NCBI GenBank assembly: GCA_947644695.1
Contig: CANSAJ010000008.1
Span: 1-45,635, forward strand
Direction: 5' to 3'
From: an uncultured Bacillota bacterium
GTDB lineage: Bacteria > Bacillota_I > Bacilli_A > RF39 > UBA660
DNA length: 45,635 nucleotides
Both the position numbers and the translations under genes were made by a program. Of this stretch, positions 7,475-15,506 are shown one piece after another. The notes under the pieces are model-generated. The model searched no databases. It saw only the letters and a list, made by a program, of their open reading frames with translations, and had not been told where the DNA came from. How positions within the stretch are numbered: the first letter of the stretch is position 1; every line of letters begins with the position of its first letter.

Positions 7475-9283
7475 ATGAAAATAAGAAACGTTGCAATAAT
7501 TGCCCATGTAGATCATGGTAAAACAACATTAGTAGATGAATTATTAAAACAAAGTGGAACATTTAGAGAAAATGAATCTCATGATGACAGAGTAATGGAT
7601 TCCAATGATATAGAAAAAGAAAGAGGAATAACTATTCTTGCAAAAACAACAGGCGTAAAATATAAAGATTATAAGATTAATATAGTTGATACTCCTGGAC
7701 ATGCAGACTTTGGTGGAGAAGTAGAAAGAATAATGCACATGGTTGATGGTGTAATACTTCTAGTTGATGCAAGAGAAGGAACAATGCCACAAACAAGATT
7801 TGTTTTAAAAAAAGCTTTAGAAGCAAAACTAAAACCAATAGTAGTCATCAATAAAGTAGATAGAGAAAATGTAAGAATAAGTGAAGTAATTGATGATGTA
7901 TTAGAATTATTCATTGATTTAGGTGCCACAGATGAACAAATTGATTTCCCTATAATCTATGCAAGTGGTTTAAACGGAACCTCAAGTTATGAAGAAGATC
8001 TAAGTACACAAAAACATACAATGGAACCAATCTTTGAAACAATAATAAATACTATACCAGAACCAAAAGGAAATGAAAATGAACCTTTACAATTTCAACC
8101 TGCATTATTAGATTATAATGATTACGTAGGTAGAATAGGTATAGGTACAATAACAAGAGGAAAAATTAAAGTTGGACAAAATGTAAGCTGTGTAAGACTA
8201 GATGGAAGTATAAAACAATTTAGAGTACAAAAACTATTTGGTTTCATGGGCATAAAAAGATTAGAAATAGAAGAAGCAAGCTGTGGAGAAATAATTGGAA
8301 TTTCTGGTTTACCAGACATATCTGTTGGAGAAACTATTTGTGAAGCAGGAAAAGAAGAAGCATTACCTATTTTAAAAATAGAAGAACCAACTCTACAAAT
8401 GACATTTGGTGTTAACACTTCTCCATTTGCAGGAAAAGAAGGAGATTTATTAACAGCAAGAAAAATAGAAGAAAGACTTATGAAAGAACTTGAAAGTGAT
8501 GTTTCACTTAAAGTTGAACAAAATGATGCTGAGTCATGGATAGTAAGTGGCCGTGGAGAACTTCATCTATCTATATTGATTGAAAATATGAGAAGAGAAG
8601 GCTTTGAATTACAAGTTTCAAAACCAGAAGTCATCATTAAAGAAATAGATGGAATAAAATGTGAACCATACGAAGAAGTAATGATAGAAGCTCCAACTGA
8701 TACTATTGGTTCAGTCATAGAAAGTCTAGCATCTAGAAATGGTCAAATGGTTAATATGAAAGCCTTTGAAAATAACACTAAACTAGAATACATTGTACCT
8801 TCTCGTGGATTAATAGGCTTTGTAAATGAATTCTTAATTTTAACAAAAGGTTATGGAATAATAAATCATACTTTTAAAGAATATGGTCCTTTAACAGCTG
8901 GAAACATAGGAGAAAGAAAACTAGGCGTTTTAGTCTCTATGGAAAATGGTAAATCTACTGCATATGGGTTAGGTGCTTTAGAAGACCGTGGAATTATGTT
9001 CATTGAACCAGGTGTAGAAGTCTATGAAGGAATGATAGTAGGCGAAAATAACAGAGATAATGACTTAGCTGTTAACGTAACAAAATCAAAAAATCTTACA
9101 AACACAAGAAGTGCAAGCAAAGATCACACAGTAGTTTTAAAAAGACCAAGACAACTTACACTTGAAAGTGCTTTAGATTACATAAACACTGATGAATTAG
9201 TAGAAGTAACTCCAAAAGGATTTAGATTAAGAAAGAAAACTCTTAATACTGAAAAAAGAAAAAAAGAGGATTCAAGAAAATAA
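7475..9283 (+). CDS. typA: GTPase TypA/BipA
   Basis: A 602-residue ribosome-associated translational GTPase of the EF-G/LepA class, needed for 50S assembly and growth at low temperature or under stress in other bacteria. The G domain shows AHVDHGKTTL, RGITI, DTPGHADFGGEVER and NKVDR. EF-G-like domains II, III and V follow, and the C-terminal domain includes the segment GLIGFVNEFL. The length matches the family. A GTG at 7463 is in frame, but AGGTGG at 7461-7466 is the ribosome site for the ATG at 7475, so the shorter start is chosen. queH follows after five bases and is probably co-transcribed. Confidence 0.97.
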   Translation: MKIRNVAIIAHVDHGKTTLVDELLKQSGTFRENESHDDRVMDSNDIEKERGITILAKTTGVKYKDYKINIVDTPGHADFGGEVERIMHMVDGVILLVDAREGTMPQTRFVLKKALEAKLKPIVVINKVDRENVRISEVIDDVLELFIDLGATDEQIDFPIIYASGLNGTSSYEEDLSTQKHTMEPIFETIINTIPEPKGNENEPLQFQPALLDYNDYVGRIGIGTITRGKIKVGQNVSCVRLDGSIKQFRVQKLFGFMGIKRLEIEEASCGEIIGISGLPDISVGETICEAGKEEALPILKIEEPTLQMTFGVNTSPFAGKEGDLLTARKIEERLMKELESDVSLKVEQNDAESWIVSGRGELHLSILIENMRREGFELQVSKPEVIIKEIDGIKCEPYEEVMIEAPTDTIGSVIESLASRNGQMVNMKAFENNTKLEYIVPSRGLIGFVNEFLILTKGYGIINHTFKEYGPLTAGNIGERKLGVLVSMENGKSTAYGLGALEDRGIMFIEPGVEVYEGMIVGENNRDNDLAVNVTKSKNLTNTRSASKDHTVVLKRPRQLTLESALDYINTDELVEVTPKGFRLRKKTLNTEKRKKEDSRK

Positions 9284-9288
9284 ATGTA

Positions 9289-9894
9289 ATGAAAATAAAT
9301 TATGATAAATATTTAGAAGAAATAATAAAAGAAAATGAACAAAAAGGAATAAAACCTAAATTACTTTTACATACTTGCTGTGCACCATGTTCCTCAAGTG
9401 TAATTGAAAGATTAGGTAAAAACTTTAACATAACAGTATTTTATTACAATCCTAATATTGAACCAAAAGAAGAATATGAACACAGAAAAGAAGAACAAAA
9501 AAGATTCTTAAAAGAAATTAATATTGGAATTAAATTTGAAGATTGTGACTATGATAATGAAGAGTTTAAAAATATATCAAAAGGATTAGAAAGTCTTCCT
9601 GAAGGTGGATTCAGATGCCATGAATGCTATAAATTAAGACTTATAAAAACAGCTCAAAAAGCTATAGAATTAAACTATGATTACTTTGGAACAACATTAA
9701 CAGTTAGTCCTTATAAAAATAGTCAAGTTCTAAATCAAATAGGAAAAGAAATAGAAGAGAAATATAACATAAAATATCTATTTTCTGATTTTAAGAAAAA
9801 AGAAGGATACAAAAAATCAATCGAATTATCAAAAGAATACAATTTATATAGACAAAACTATTGTGGCTGTTTATATTCAAAAAATACAGAGTAA
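9289..9894 (+). CDS. queH: Epoxyqueuosine reductase QueH
   Basis: A 201-residue enzyme catalysing the last step of queuosine biosynthesis, reduction of epoxyqueuosine in tRNA wobble position 34. QueH signatures are present: HTCCAPC (Cys30, 31 and 34), RCHECY, and the C-terminal YCGC. These Cys residues bind an iron-sulfur cluster and a second metal site in the family. The length is typical. It starts five bases after the typA stop with no strong ribosome site nearby, so translation probably depends on readthrough of ribosomes from typA. The stop codon lies inside the following terminator stem. No other queuosine genes are in the window; lone QueH can serve salvage. Confidence 0.94.
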   Translation: MKINYDKYLEEIIKENEQKGIKPKLLLHTCCAPCSSSVIERLGKNFNITVFYYNPNIEPKEEYEHRKEEQKRFLKEINIGIKFEDCDYDNEEFKNISKGLESLPEGGFRCHECYKLRLIKTAQKAIELNYDYFGTTLTVSPYKNSQVLNQIGKEIEEKYNIKYLFSDFKKKEGYKKSIELSKEYNLYRQNYCGCLYSKNTE

Positions 9895-9915
9895 AAATTT
9901 ACTCTGTGTTTTCAT
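9886..9915 (+). terminator. Terminator overlapping the queH stop
   Basis: ACAGAGTAAA (9886-9895) pairs perfectly with TTTACTCTGT (9898-9907), followed by a T-rich run. The TAA stop at 9892-9894 is part of the left arm. Confidence 0.8.
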
Positions 9916-9926
9916 TTTCTTCTAAA

Positions 9927-10223
9927 GAGGCGACGCCATATTATTATAATGATTCAGGAGGTAGTGTTACTGGAAATAGTTATTGGTGGACAATGAGTCC
10001 GTTTACTTTTTATGGAGATGCTGGTTCTGCATATGTGTTTAATATAGGCGGTTCAAGTGCTTCTGGTTATTTAGGTCATCCGAATGGCGTTGCTGGTAAT
10101 GCAGTAATCCGCCCAGTTTTATCTCTAAAGTCATGTGTCAAATGGAAAAGTGGAGATGGAACAAGTGATAATCCATACACAGTAGATACATTGAGTGCAG
10201 CTTGTAGTACTGCAGAAAATTAA
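9927..10223 (+). pseudogene. Promoterless cassette B: copy of the variable C-terminal module
   Basis: In the frame ending at 10223 the sequence reads a module like the end of the first gene: YYYNDSGGSVTG, YWWTMSP, a different core (10002-10109), then RPVLSLKSCVKWKSG, NPYTVD and a final STAEN. There is no start codon, ribosome site or N-terminal scaffold; the only ATG in frame, at 9861, is inside queH. The cassette follows a terminator, so it is unlikely to be expressed. The constant flanks are nearly the same as in the first gene, while the core differs in length and sequence. It is either a decayed gene end or a silent donor cassette. Confidence 0.7.
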
Positions 10224-10284
10224 TTTATTATTAATTATCAACTATAATATAATAAATAAGGATAATATTGGTAAATAAGTATGA

Positions 10285-10515
10285 ATGAGTCCGTGTGACT
10301 GGGATGGCGCTGCTTCGCTTGTGTTCTACGTATATGGTTCTAGTGGTCCTGGCTTCTTAAATGACAATAATGTTAGTCATTCTTTGTATGGAGTACGTCC
10401 AGAAATTTCTCTTAATATACAGAAAGTTCATAGTAATACTATAGTAGAACTAACTAAAGAGAAACAAATATTATTCAGTGCTTTAAATAAGCAAAAAATA
10501 GAAACATTAAAATAA
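10285..10515 (+). pseudogene. Cassette C: isolated variable core joined to unrelated tail
   Basis: Homology starts exactly at ATGAGTCCG (10285), the first constant codons before the core, and ends just after GGAGTACGTCCA (10390-10401), the constant codons after it. The core (10294-10389) is a third version, beginning CDWDGAAS. The frame then runs through about 40 unrelated residues to a stop at 10515. An ATG is present, but there is no usable ribosome site. Hand count gives 43% G+C and 18% A for 10294-10398, again unlike the surroundings. It lies 62 bases after cassette B in the same orientation. Confidence 0.6.
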
Positions 10516-10678
10516 TAAGGATTAGTATATTTAGAAAATTCTTACTTAATTAATGTTTTTTTAAAAGTAAAAATTAATAGTTTTATTTTACATAAAAGTA
10601 CATATAATAAATACATATAATAATAATTTAATAAATGTAAAAAAGTATACAAAATATAATTAGTACCTATAAAATGCC

Positions 10679-10707
10679 TTGTATAAAATTAAAAAGTTTA
10701 TTATAAT
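10679..10707 (+). promoter_or_regulatory. Promoter of the sipW gene
   Basis: TTGTAT (10679-10684), 17-base spacer, TATAAT (10702-10707). The 160 bases before it are AT-rich and hold no gene I can support. Confidence 0.75.
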
Positions 10708-10728
10708 ATTCTATAGTAGGTGAAAAGA

Positions 10729-11487
10729 ATGAAGAATTCAAAAGGGTATAAGTTGTTCAATTTCATAATGAAACTAATTTCTTGGTGTGCAATGGCTATT
10801 CTTTGCGTAATTGGGATATTCTTAGTTGTATATATAGCAGTAAATAAAATCGCGCAATCTCAAGGAAAAAGTGCACCTTTAGGATTATACACAATTATAA
10901 GTCCTAGTATGACACCAGATATAGACGTCTATGATGTTGTAGTAGTTGTGAAAAAAGATCCTACAAAAATAGAAGTAGGAGATATAGTTTCATATTATAG
11001 TACAAATAGTTACTTTGGGGATACACCTATCACTCACAGAGTAGTAGAAAAATTTGATACTAATAATGGTATATCGTTTAGAACAAGAGGAGATGCTAAT
11101 CCAGTAGTAGACAATGAAATAGTAATGAGTAAAAATGTTATTGGAACTGTTAGATTGGTAATACCACAATTAGGTAGAATTCAATTCTTTCTAGCCAGTA
11201 AAGGAGGCTGGTTTATAGCAATACTTTTACCAGCAGCTGGAATCATAATTTATGACTTAATTAAATTAGGAAAACTTATGTCTGTTAAGAAAAAGATGAA
11301 ACATGCAAAAATAGAAGAGGATACAAGAAGGCGAAATAAAAGACAAGATAATTTTAAAAGAAACTTAAATAAACAAAGCAGAAATACAGTGTATGAAAAA
11401 GAAATTTCAACACGAGAACAAAGATATAAACAAATAAATTACAAAAATAAAAACTCAAATAAATCAAAAAAAACTTCTAAATATTAA
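10729..11487 (+). CDS. sipW: Signal peptidase I, SipW/ER type
   Basis: A 252-residue membrane protease that cleaves signal peptides of selected exported proteins. A helix at residues 16-38 precedes the catalytic box SPSMTP with Ser60. His103 (THRVV) replaces the Lys of ordinary bacterial enzymes, and RGDAN (Asp122) completes the Ser-His-Asp set of the archaeal/ER class. A second helix (about 160-180) and a basic cytoplasmic tail rich in Lys and Asn follow. The GTG at 10720 is in frame, but AGGTG (10718-10722) is the ribosome site for the ATG at 10729. The next two genes encode proteins with one N-terminal helix and beta-rich bodies, as expected for substrates, by analogy with SipW-TasA of Bacillus. 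Confidence 0.9.
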   Translation: MKNSKGYKLFNFIMKLISWCAMAILCVIGIFLVVYIAVNKIAQSQGKSAPLGLYTIISPSMTPDIDVYDVVVVVKKDPTKIEVGDIVSYYSTNSYFGDTPITHRVVEKFDTNNGISFRTRGDANPVVDNEIVMSKNVIGTVRLVIPQLGRIQFFLASKGGWFIAILLPAAGIIIYDLIKLGKLMSVKKKMKHAKIEEDTRRRNKRQDNFKRNLNKQSRNTVYEKEISTREQRYKQINYKNKNSNKSKKTSKY

Positions 11488-11500
11488 AAGAAGTTTTTTC
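11468..11500 (+). terminator. Terminator after sipW
   Basis: AAAAAACTTCT (11468-11478) pairs with AGAAGTTTTTT (11489-11499). The sipW stop codon lies in the loop. Confidence 0.85.
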
Positions 11501-11554
11501 TTGTTTTCACAAAAATAAAGTGCTATACTAACTTTCAAAACCTGAGGTGAGCAC

Positions 11555-12082
11555 ATGAACATAAATAAAATAATATTTTATACTTCCTTTGAAGTTATAG
11601 TTTTAACAACTATATTGTTACTTACATATTTTGTATGGAATACATTTGAAATAGATAAAAATGCACAAATTGCATATTACTATACTAACCCTAGTAAATA
11701 TTTATCTTTAAAAGTAGAAAGTAATTTAAAACTATTATCTCCACAAAAAAATGACGAAGCAATAAATGATAACAACAAAATAGAACTAAAAATTAACAAT
11801 ATAAGTTTAATTCCAAAAAAATATTATACATTTATGACTATTCAAAATACACATGATTTAGATATTAATTACTTAAATTTAAATATTAATAATCAAACTT
11901 ATAAAATAAGTGACTTAAAGCAATTTATAAAAGAAGAAAATACATATTATCTATTAATAGAAGAAATAATAAAACCAGAAAATACTGATACACATAATTT
12001 ATATTTCTGGTTATCAGAAGAAACCTCTAATGAGGAGAAAAACAAAGAACTAAGGTTTGAATTTAACATTAAAGAAGTATAG
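11555..12082 (+). CDS. Membrane-anchored hypothetical protein, possible SipW substrate
   Basis: A 175-residue protein with one strong hydrophobic helix at residues 8-30 and an Asn/Lys-rich, beta-looking body. It is not clearly a known family. Near the C-terminus it has HNLYFWLSEE, matching in position and kind the FNLYAWLISN segment of the next gene product, so the two may share a TasA/camelysin-like beta domain. AGGTGAG precedes the ATG. It sits between the SipW-type peptidase and the next SipW-like substrate. Surface location is inferred from the helix and context. Confidence 0.6.
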   Translation: MNINKIIFYTSFEVIVLTTILLLTYFVWNTFEIDKNAQIAYYYTNPSKYLSLKVESNLKLLSPQKNDEAINDNNKIELKINNISLIPKKYYTFMTIQNTHDLDINYLNLNINNQTYKISDLKQFIKEENTYYLLIEEIIKPENTDTHNLYFWLSEETSNEEKNKELRFEFNIKEV

Positions 12083-12106
12083 TTTATACTATTTTCTTCT
12101 AAACTC

Positions 12107-12135
12107 TTGATAAAAACATAAAAATATTATAAAAT
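12107..12135 (+). promoter_or_regulatory. Promoter
   Basis: TTGATA (12107-12112), 17-base spacer, TAAAAT (12130-12135), 36 bases before the ATG at 12171. Confidence 0.6.
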
Positions 12136-12170
12136 TATACTTAAGAATAGAAAGAATTCTGGTGAAGATT

Positions 12171-12836
12171 ATGGGATTAGATAAATTAATTAAAAGAGAA
12201 ATTGGAATTACCATAGCGACAGTATTACTTGTAACAACAGTATTCATAATGTTTTCTTATGCAATATTTAAAGTAGAAGTTTCTGGAGAAACTAATGTAA
12301 TAACATTTGGAGACGTAGCTATGTCATTTTGTGCAGATAGCACTTGTAATACAACTATTCCAAATATAGGAAATGTAATAGGTACAAAAACAGAAAATGG
12401 AGTTACTAAATATGTTCCAATATATCCACAAAAAGATCCATCAACAACTGCTGAGTGGGATGCTTTGACACCGTATACTTTTACACTTACTAATAGTGGT
12501 TCATTAGATTTATATATATCTTTATATTTAACTAAAGATCCATCAACAGATTTAAAATATTCTTATGAAAATGTTGAATATTCTGAACCAGTTAATGATG
12601 ATCAAATAAAAATAGCTATAGGTGAACAAAATTCAACACCGACAATTAAATTATATTCAGATACAAAAAATGCTGCTGGAGACTATATAATTGCTTCGAA
12701 TATATTATTAACACCAGGAGAGACTAAAATATTTAACTTATATGCATGGCTTATATCTAATGCAGAAAATGCTAGCCAAGGAAAATATTTTGTAACACAA
12801 ATAAGCGCAAGAGGTGAATACCTTCCTGCTGAATAG
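12171..12836 (+). CDS. TasA/camelysin-like secreted protein with SipW-type signal
   Basis: A 221-residue protein. The GTG at 12162 is rejected because GGTGAAG is the ribosome site for the ATG at 12171. Residues 7-33 are a signal helix that ends FMFSYAIFKVEVSG-like, resembling the SipW cleavage region in which a small residue and A-x-F follow the helix. The body is beta-rich: LTPYTFTLTNSGSLDLYISLYL, then LLTPGETKIFNLYAWL and a final ISARGEYLPAE. It contains a close Cys pair (CADSTC). TasA proteins form surface fibres in Bacillus biofilms; the same role here is inference from the signal, the fold pattern and the nearby peptidase. Confidence 0.72.
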   Translation: MGLDKLIKREIGITIATVLLVTTVFIMFSYAIFKVEVSGETNVITFGDVAMSFCADSTCNTTIPNIGNVIGTKTENGVTKYVPIYPQKDPSTTAEWDALTPYTFTLTNSGSLDLYISLYLTKDPSTDLKYSYENVEYSEPVNDDQIKIAIGEQNSTPTIKLYSDTKNAAGDYIIASNILLTPGETKIFNLYAWLISNAENASQGKYFVTQISARGEYLPAE

Positions 12837-12859
12837 CACTTAGTTTTAAGTGTTTTTTT
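12837..12859 (+). terminator. Terminator
   Basis: CACTTA (12837-12842) pairs with TAAGTG (12847-12852), followed by seven T. It starts directly after the stop at 12836. Confidence 0.7.
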
Positions 12860-12870
12860 AAAGGATTATT

Positions 12871-13701
12871 ATGATTATAAAAGAAATATCAATTAAAGAA
12901 TATCTAACTAAATCTAATTTACCAGCAAGTGATTATGTAATTAATCCTTATGTTGGATGTCCCCATGGTTGTAAATATTGTTACGCATCATTTATGAAAA
13001 GGTTTACGGGACATAAAGAAGAATGGGGAACATTTATAGATATTAAAAGAAGTGAAAATAAAATTAATTTAAATAAAATAAGTAAAAAATCTGTATTTTT
13101 ATCTTCAGTAACAGATTGCTATAATCCTTTAGAAGAGAAATATAAACTAACTAGAAATATATTAGAACAATTAATTAATTCTGATTGTTATTTATCTATA
13201 TCTACAAAGTCTAAGTTAATATTACGAGATATAGATTTATTAAAAAAAATTAAAAACTTATCTGTTAGTATATCAATAAACACACTAGATGAAGATTTTA
13301 GAAAAGATATGGATAATGCAAGCACAATAGAAGAAAGATTAAATACCTTAAAAGAATTACATAATAATGGCATTCATACAGTTTTATTTATGTCTCCAAT
13401 ATTTCCTTTTATTACTGAATGGAAGGAAATAATAGAAAAATCTAAAGATTATATAGATGAATATTGGTTTGAAAATCTAAATTTAAGAGGTCAATATAAA
13501 ACATACATAATGAATTATATTGATAAAAAATATCCCCAATATTATGAAAATTATATTGATATTTATATAAAAAATAATAAAAAGTACTGGAGTGATTTAG
13601 CAACAGAAATAAATAAATATTGTAAAGATAATAATATAAACTTTATAAACTATTTTTATCATGAAGAATTAGTAAAAAATAAAAAAGAAAAAAACATTTA
13701 G
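12871..13701 (+). CDS. Radical SAM protein of the SPL (spore photoproduct lyase-like) group
   Basis: A 276-residue enzyme. Cys30, Cys34 and Cys37 in NPYVGCPHGCKYCYA form the CX3CX2C cluster site of radical SAM enzymes. The surrounding words (NPY-GC-HGC-YCYA, then SSVTDCYNPLE and LSISTKS) are those of the Rv2578c/SplB-like family, distinct from true spore photoproduct lyase. Members bind a [4Fe-4S] cluster and S-adenosylmethionine; the substrate of this subgroup is not established. AAGG precedes the ATG. The gene converges on the broken permease gene, sharing a two-way terminator. No sporulation genes lie beside it, so a repair role is not supported. Confidence 0.85.
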   Translation: MIIKEISIKEYLTKSNLPASDYVINPYVGCPHGCKYCYASFMKRFTGHKEEWGTFIDIKRSENKINLNKISKKSVFLSSVTDCYNPLEEKYKLTRNILEQLINSDCYLSISTKSKLILRDIDLLKKIKNLSVSISINTLDEDFRKDMDNASTIEERLNTLKELHNNGIHTVLFMSPIFPFITEWKEIIEKSKDYIDEYWFENLNLRGQYKTYIMNYIDKKYPQYYENYIDIYIKNNKKYWSDLATEINKYCKDNNINFINYFYHEELVKNKKEKNI

Positions 13702-13723
13702 ACCTAAAAATCTAAATGTTTTT
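13690..13723. terminator. Bidirectional terminator between convergent genes
   Basis: AAAAACATTTAGA (13690-13702) pairs perfectly with TCTAAATGTTTTT (13711-13723). T runs on both strands serve the radical SAM gene on plus and the transporter operon on minus. Both stop codons are inside it. Confidence 0.9.
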
Positions 13724-13877
13724 CTATTAAAGAAATAATTGTATAAAGAATAATTGAAAGAATTAATAATACTACTATACCACTCATAACTAAAGTTAAA
13801 TTAAATACTTGACTACCATATAAAATTAAATATCCAACGCCTGCCTTACTAGTAAGAAATTCTCCCATTATTACGCC
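13704..13877 (-). pseudogene. ABC transporter permease, 3' fragment split off by element 1
   Basis: On the minus strand this reads GVIMGEFLTSKAGVGYLILY, then GSQVFNLTLVMSGIVVLL, a final hydrophobic helix, and KHLDF-stop. That is the C-terminal end of an SsuC/TauC-type permease. The matching 5' part lies at 17668-18284. Joining at the shared GG (13876-13877 with 17668-17669) gives CLIG-VIMGEF in frame, 263 codons in all including the stop. The gene is interrupted, not decayed: no stops or frameshifts appear in either part. Confidence 0.9.
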
Positions 13878-13888
13878 GACTAATTCTG

Positions 13889-13904
13889 TATGGAGAGAAA
13901 AATC
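13889..13904 (+). repeat. Left terminal inverted repeat / att half-site of element 1
   Basis: TATGGAGAGAAAAATC read inward. It matches the right end (17655-17640, minus) at 15 of 16 positions. It begins 11 bases inside the core CC at 13876-13877. Confidence 0.75.
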
Positions 13905-13939
13905 TAACTATTAAAAGAATTTATTCATTACCATTAATT

Positions 13940-13948
13940 TGGTATAAT
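13940..13948 (+). promoter_or_regulatory. Extended -10 promoter of the RhuM-like gene
   Basis: TGGTATAAT with TATAAT at 13943-13948. It lies inside element 1, so the cargo does not depend on a host promoter. Confidence 0.6.
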
Positions 13949-13995
13949 ATAATTACTATTTTTATTTGATATTAAAAAGAAAGGAGATGTTTATT

Positions 13996-15021
13996 TTGAA
14001 TAATTTAGAAGTCGTAAGTAGTATAGAAGAGTTTTTAGTTTTTAAAACACAAGAACAAGAAAAAGGCATTGCTGTTAGATATGAAAATGAAAATCTATGG
14101 ATGACACAAAAAGCAATGGCTGAGTTATTTGACGTTAATGTTCCAGCGATTAATAAACACTTAAATAATATCTATGATGAGGAAGAACTCAATAGAGAGT
14201 CAACTATTTCCAAAATGGAAACAGTTCAACAAGAAGGAAATCGTAATGTAAAAAGAAATGTTGAGTTTTATAGTCTAGATGCAATTATTTCAGTGGGATA
14301 TAGAGTTAATTCAAGGCGTGCTACACAATTTAGAAGATGGGCTACACAAGTATTAAAGAAGTATACTATTGAAGGCTATGCATTAGATAAAAAAAGAATG
14401 GAAAATGGAACTTTCCTAAATAAAGATTACTTTGAAAAGCTTTTAGAAGAAATCAGAGAAATTCGGTTAAGCGAAAGAAGGTTTTATCAAAAAATCACAG
14501 ATATTTATGCTACAAGTGTTGACTATGATGCTAAAGCACCAACTACTATTGAGTTTTTTAAGAAAGTTCAAAATAAAATGCACTATGCTATAACTCATCA
14601 AACTGCCGCTGAGATTATCTATAATAGAGCAGACCATACAAAAGAGAATATGAATTTAACTTCTTGGAAGAATTCTCCAAATGGAAAAATTATGGAATCT
14701 GATGTAGTAATAGCTAAAAATTATTTAACTAAAGAAGAAATTAAAGATTTAGAAAGAATCGTAAATGCATTTTTAGAACTTGCTGAGCGAAGAGCTGAGA
14801 GGCATATTCCAATGACAATGGAAGATTGGAGTACAAGAATAGATAAATATTTACTCGCAGATGATTTAGATGTTTTAAAAAATTCGGGTAAAATATCGCA
14901 TGAGATTGCTGTTGATAAAGCTCTCAGTGAATTTGAAAAATATAGAGTAACCCAAGATAAATTATTTGAATCTGATTTTGATAAATTTATAATTGATATT
15001 GAAAATAAAGATATAAATTAA
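13996..15021 (+). CDS. RhuM-family protein
   Basis: A 341-residue cytoplasmic protein of the virulence RhuM family, common on islands, prophages and integrative elements; the biochemical role is not established. The N-terminal part (residues 25-120) is the family's DNA-binding-like region: ENLWMTQKAMAELFDVNVPAINKHL, then SVGYRVNSRRATQFRRWAT. The C-terminal part includes FFKKVQNKMHYA and RHIPMTMEDW. The in-frame ATG at 13987 lies on the ribosome site AAGGAG (13981-13986); the TTG at 13996 has nine-base spacing and is the better start. A decayed relative is in element 2 (26526-27298), so both elements carried this gene type. Confidence 0.85.
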   Translation: MNNLEVVSSIEEFLVFKTQEQEKGIAVRYENENLWMTQKAMAELFDVNVPAINKHLNNIYDEEELNRESTISKMETVQQEGNRNVKRNVEFYSLDAIISVGYRVNSRRATQFRRWATQVLKKYTIEGYALDKKRMENGTFLNKDYFEKLLEEIREIRLSERRFYQKITDIYATSVDYDAKAPTTIEFFKKVQNKMHYAITHQTAAEIIYNRADHTKENMNLTSWKNSPNGKIMESDVVIAKNYLTKEEIKDLERIVNAFLELAERRAERHIPMTMEDWSTRIDKYLLADDLDVLKNSGKISHEIAVDKALSEFEKYRVTQDKLFESDFDKFIIDIENKDIN

Positions 15022-15042
15022 TAATTATTATAAGGTGAAAAT

Positions 15043-15327
15043 ATGGCAAAATGGAAATTATATTGGGTTGCTTCTGATGGATGCGAGGATTGTTTTGTCG
15101 TAGCAAAAAATTCGAGAAGTGCCAGAAGAATTGAAAAAGATATGAATGGTTTTGAAGATGATGATCTAAAAGTTACTAAAGTAATTGATATACCTGATAA
15201 ATACGAAAAAATAGCAAATGAAAAAATTCGCAAATGGTCTATAAAAAATCAGTGCAATCAGCATTTGGACATAGATAGTTTAAATCCATGGCCTTATATA
15301 AACCTTTCATTACTTTTAAACCTATAG
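15043..15327 (+). pseudogene. Small hypothetical gene with replaced 3' end
   Basis: Residues 1-68 (MAKWKLYWVASDGCEDCFVV ... KIRKWSIKN) look like a real small acidic protein of unknown function, with AAGGTG before the ATG. The last 25 residues (QCNQHLDIDSLNPW onward) are read from the antisense strand of a reversed coding fragment (15239-15475) and change character. The gene therefore seems cut by a rearrangement and given an accidental tail. It starts 21 bases after the RhuM stop. Confidence 0.5.
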
Positions 15328-15475
15328 GATATATTTTATTCGGAACATACACTATGTCCTCTATAAGTGTTTGTTTTTCTCCATCGATAAACCTAAATTC
15401 TGCTCCTAGCTTTTTTAATAACCACTCTTCTGCATAATTAACAGGAGAGAAAGCATTAAATATTTCTAATGTAAC
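15239..15475 (-). pseudogene. Reversed fragment of an unidentified coding sequence
   Basis: The minus strand has a stop-free frame of 78 codons, bounded by stops, with protein-like composition: NYAEEWLLKKLGAEFRFIDG, then IEDIVYVPNKIYPIGLKV. It has no start codon or ribosome site. It occupies the gap between the small gene and the HEPN-like gene, both of which are damaged at their facing ends. It is best read as a fragment brought in by inversion or insertion. The protein family is not recognised. Confidence 0.35.
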
Positions 15476-15506
15476 CTATGAAGGAATTGAAAAAGTAATC
15501 GAGAAT

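Noticed and set aside
9861-10223. Cassette B as an expressed 120-residue protein starting at 9861
   Set aside because: The start lies within queH in another frame, has no ribosome site, and the first 20 codons are antisense-like terminator sequence.
1-10515. A complete diversity-generating retroelement in the window
   Set aside because: No reverse transcriptase motif (such as a YXDD-bearing frame) and no A-rich template copy of the core is present; only variable-region-like copies are seen.
10516-10678. A small gene or RNA in the AT-rich gap before sipW
   Set aside because: No frame with a start and ribosome site and no stable hairpin series was seen.
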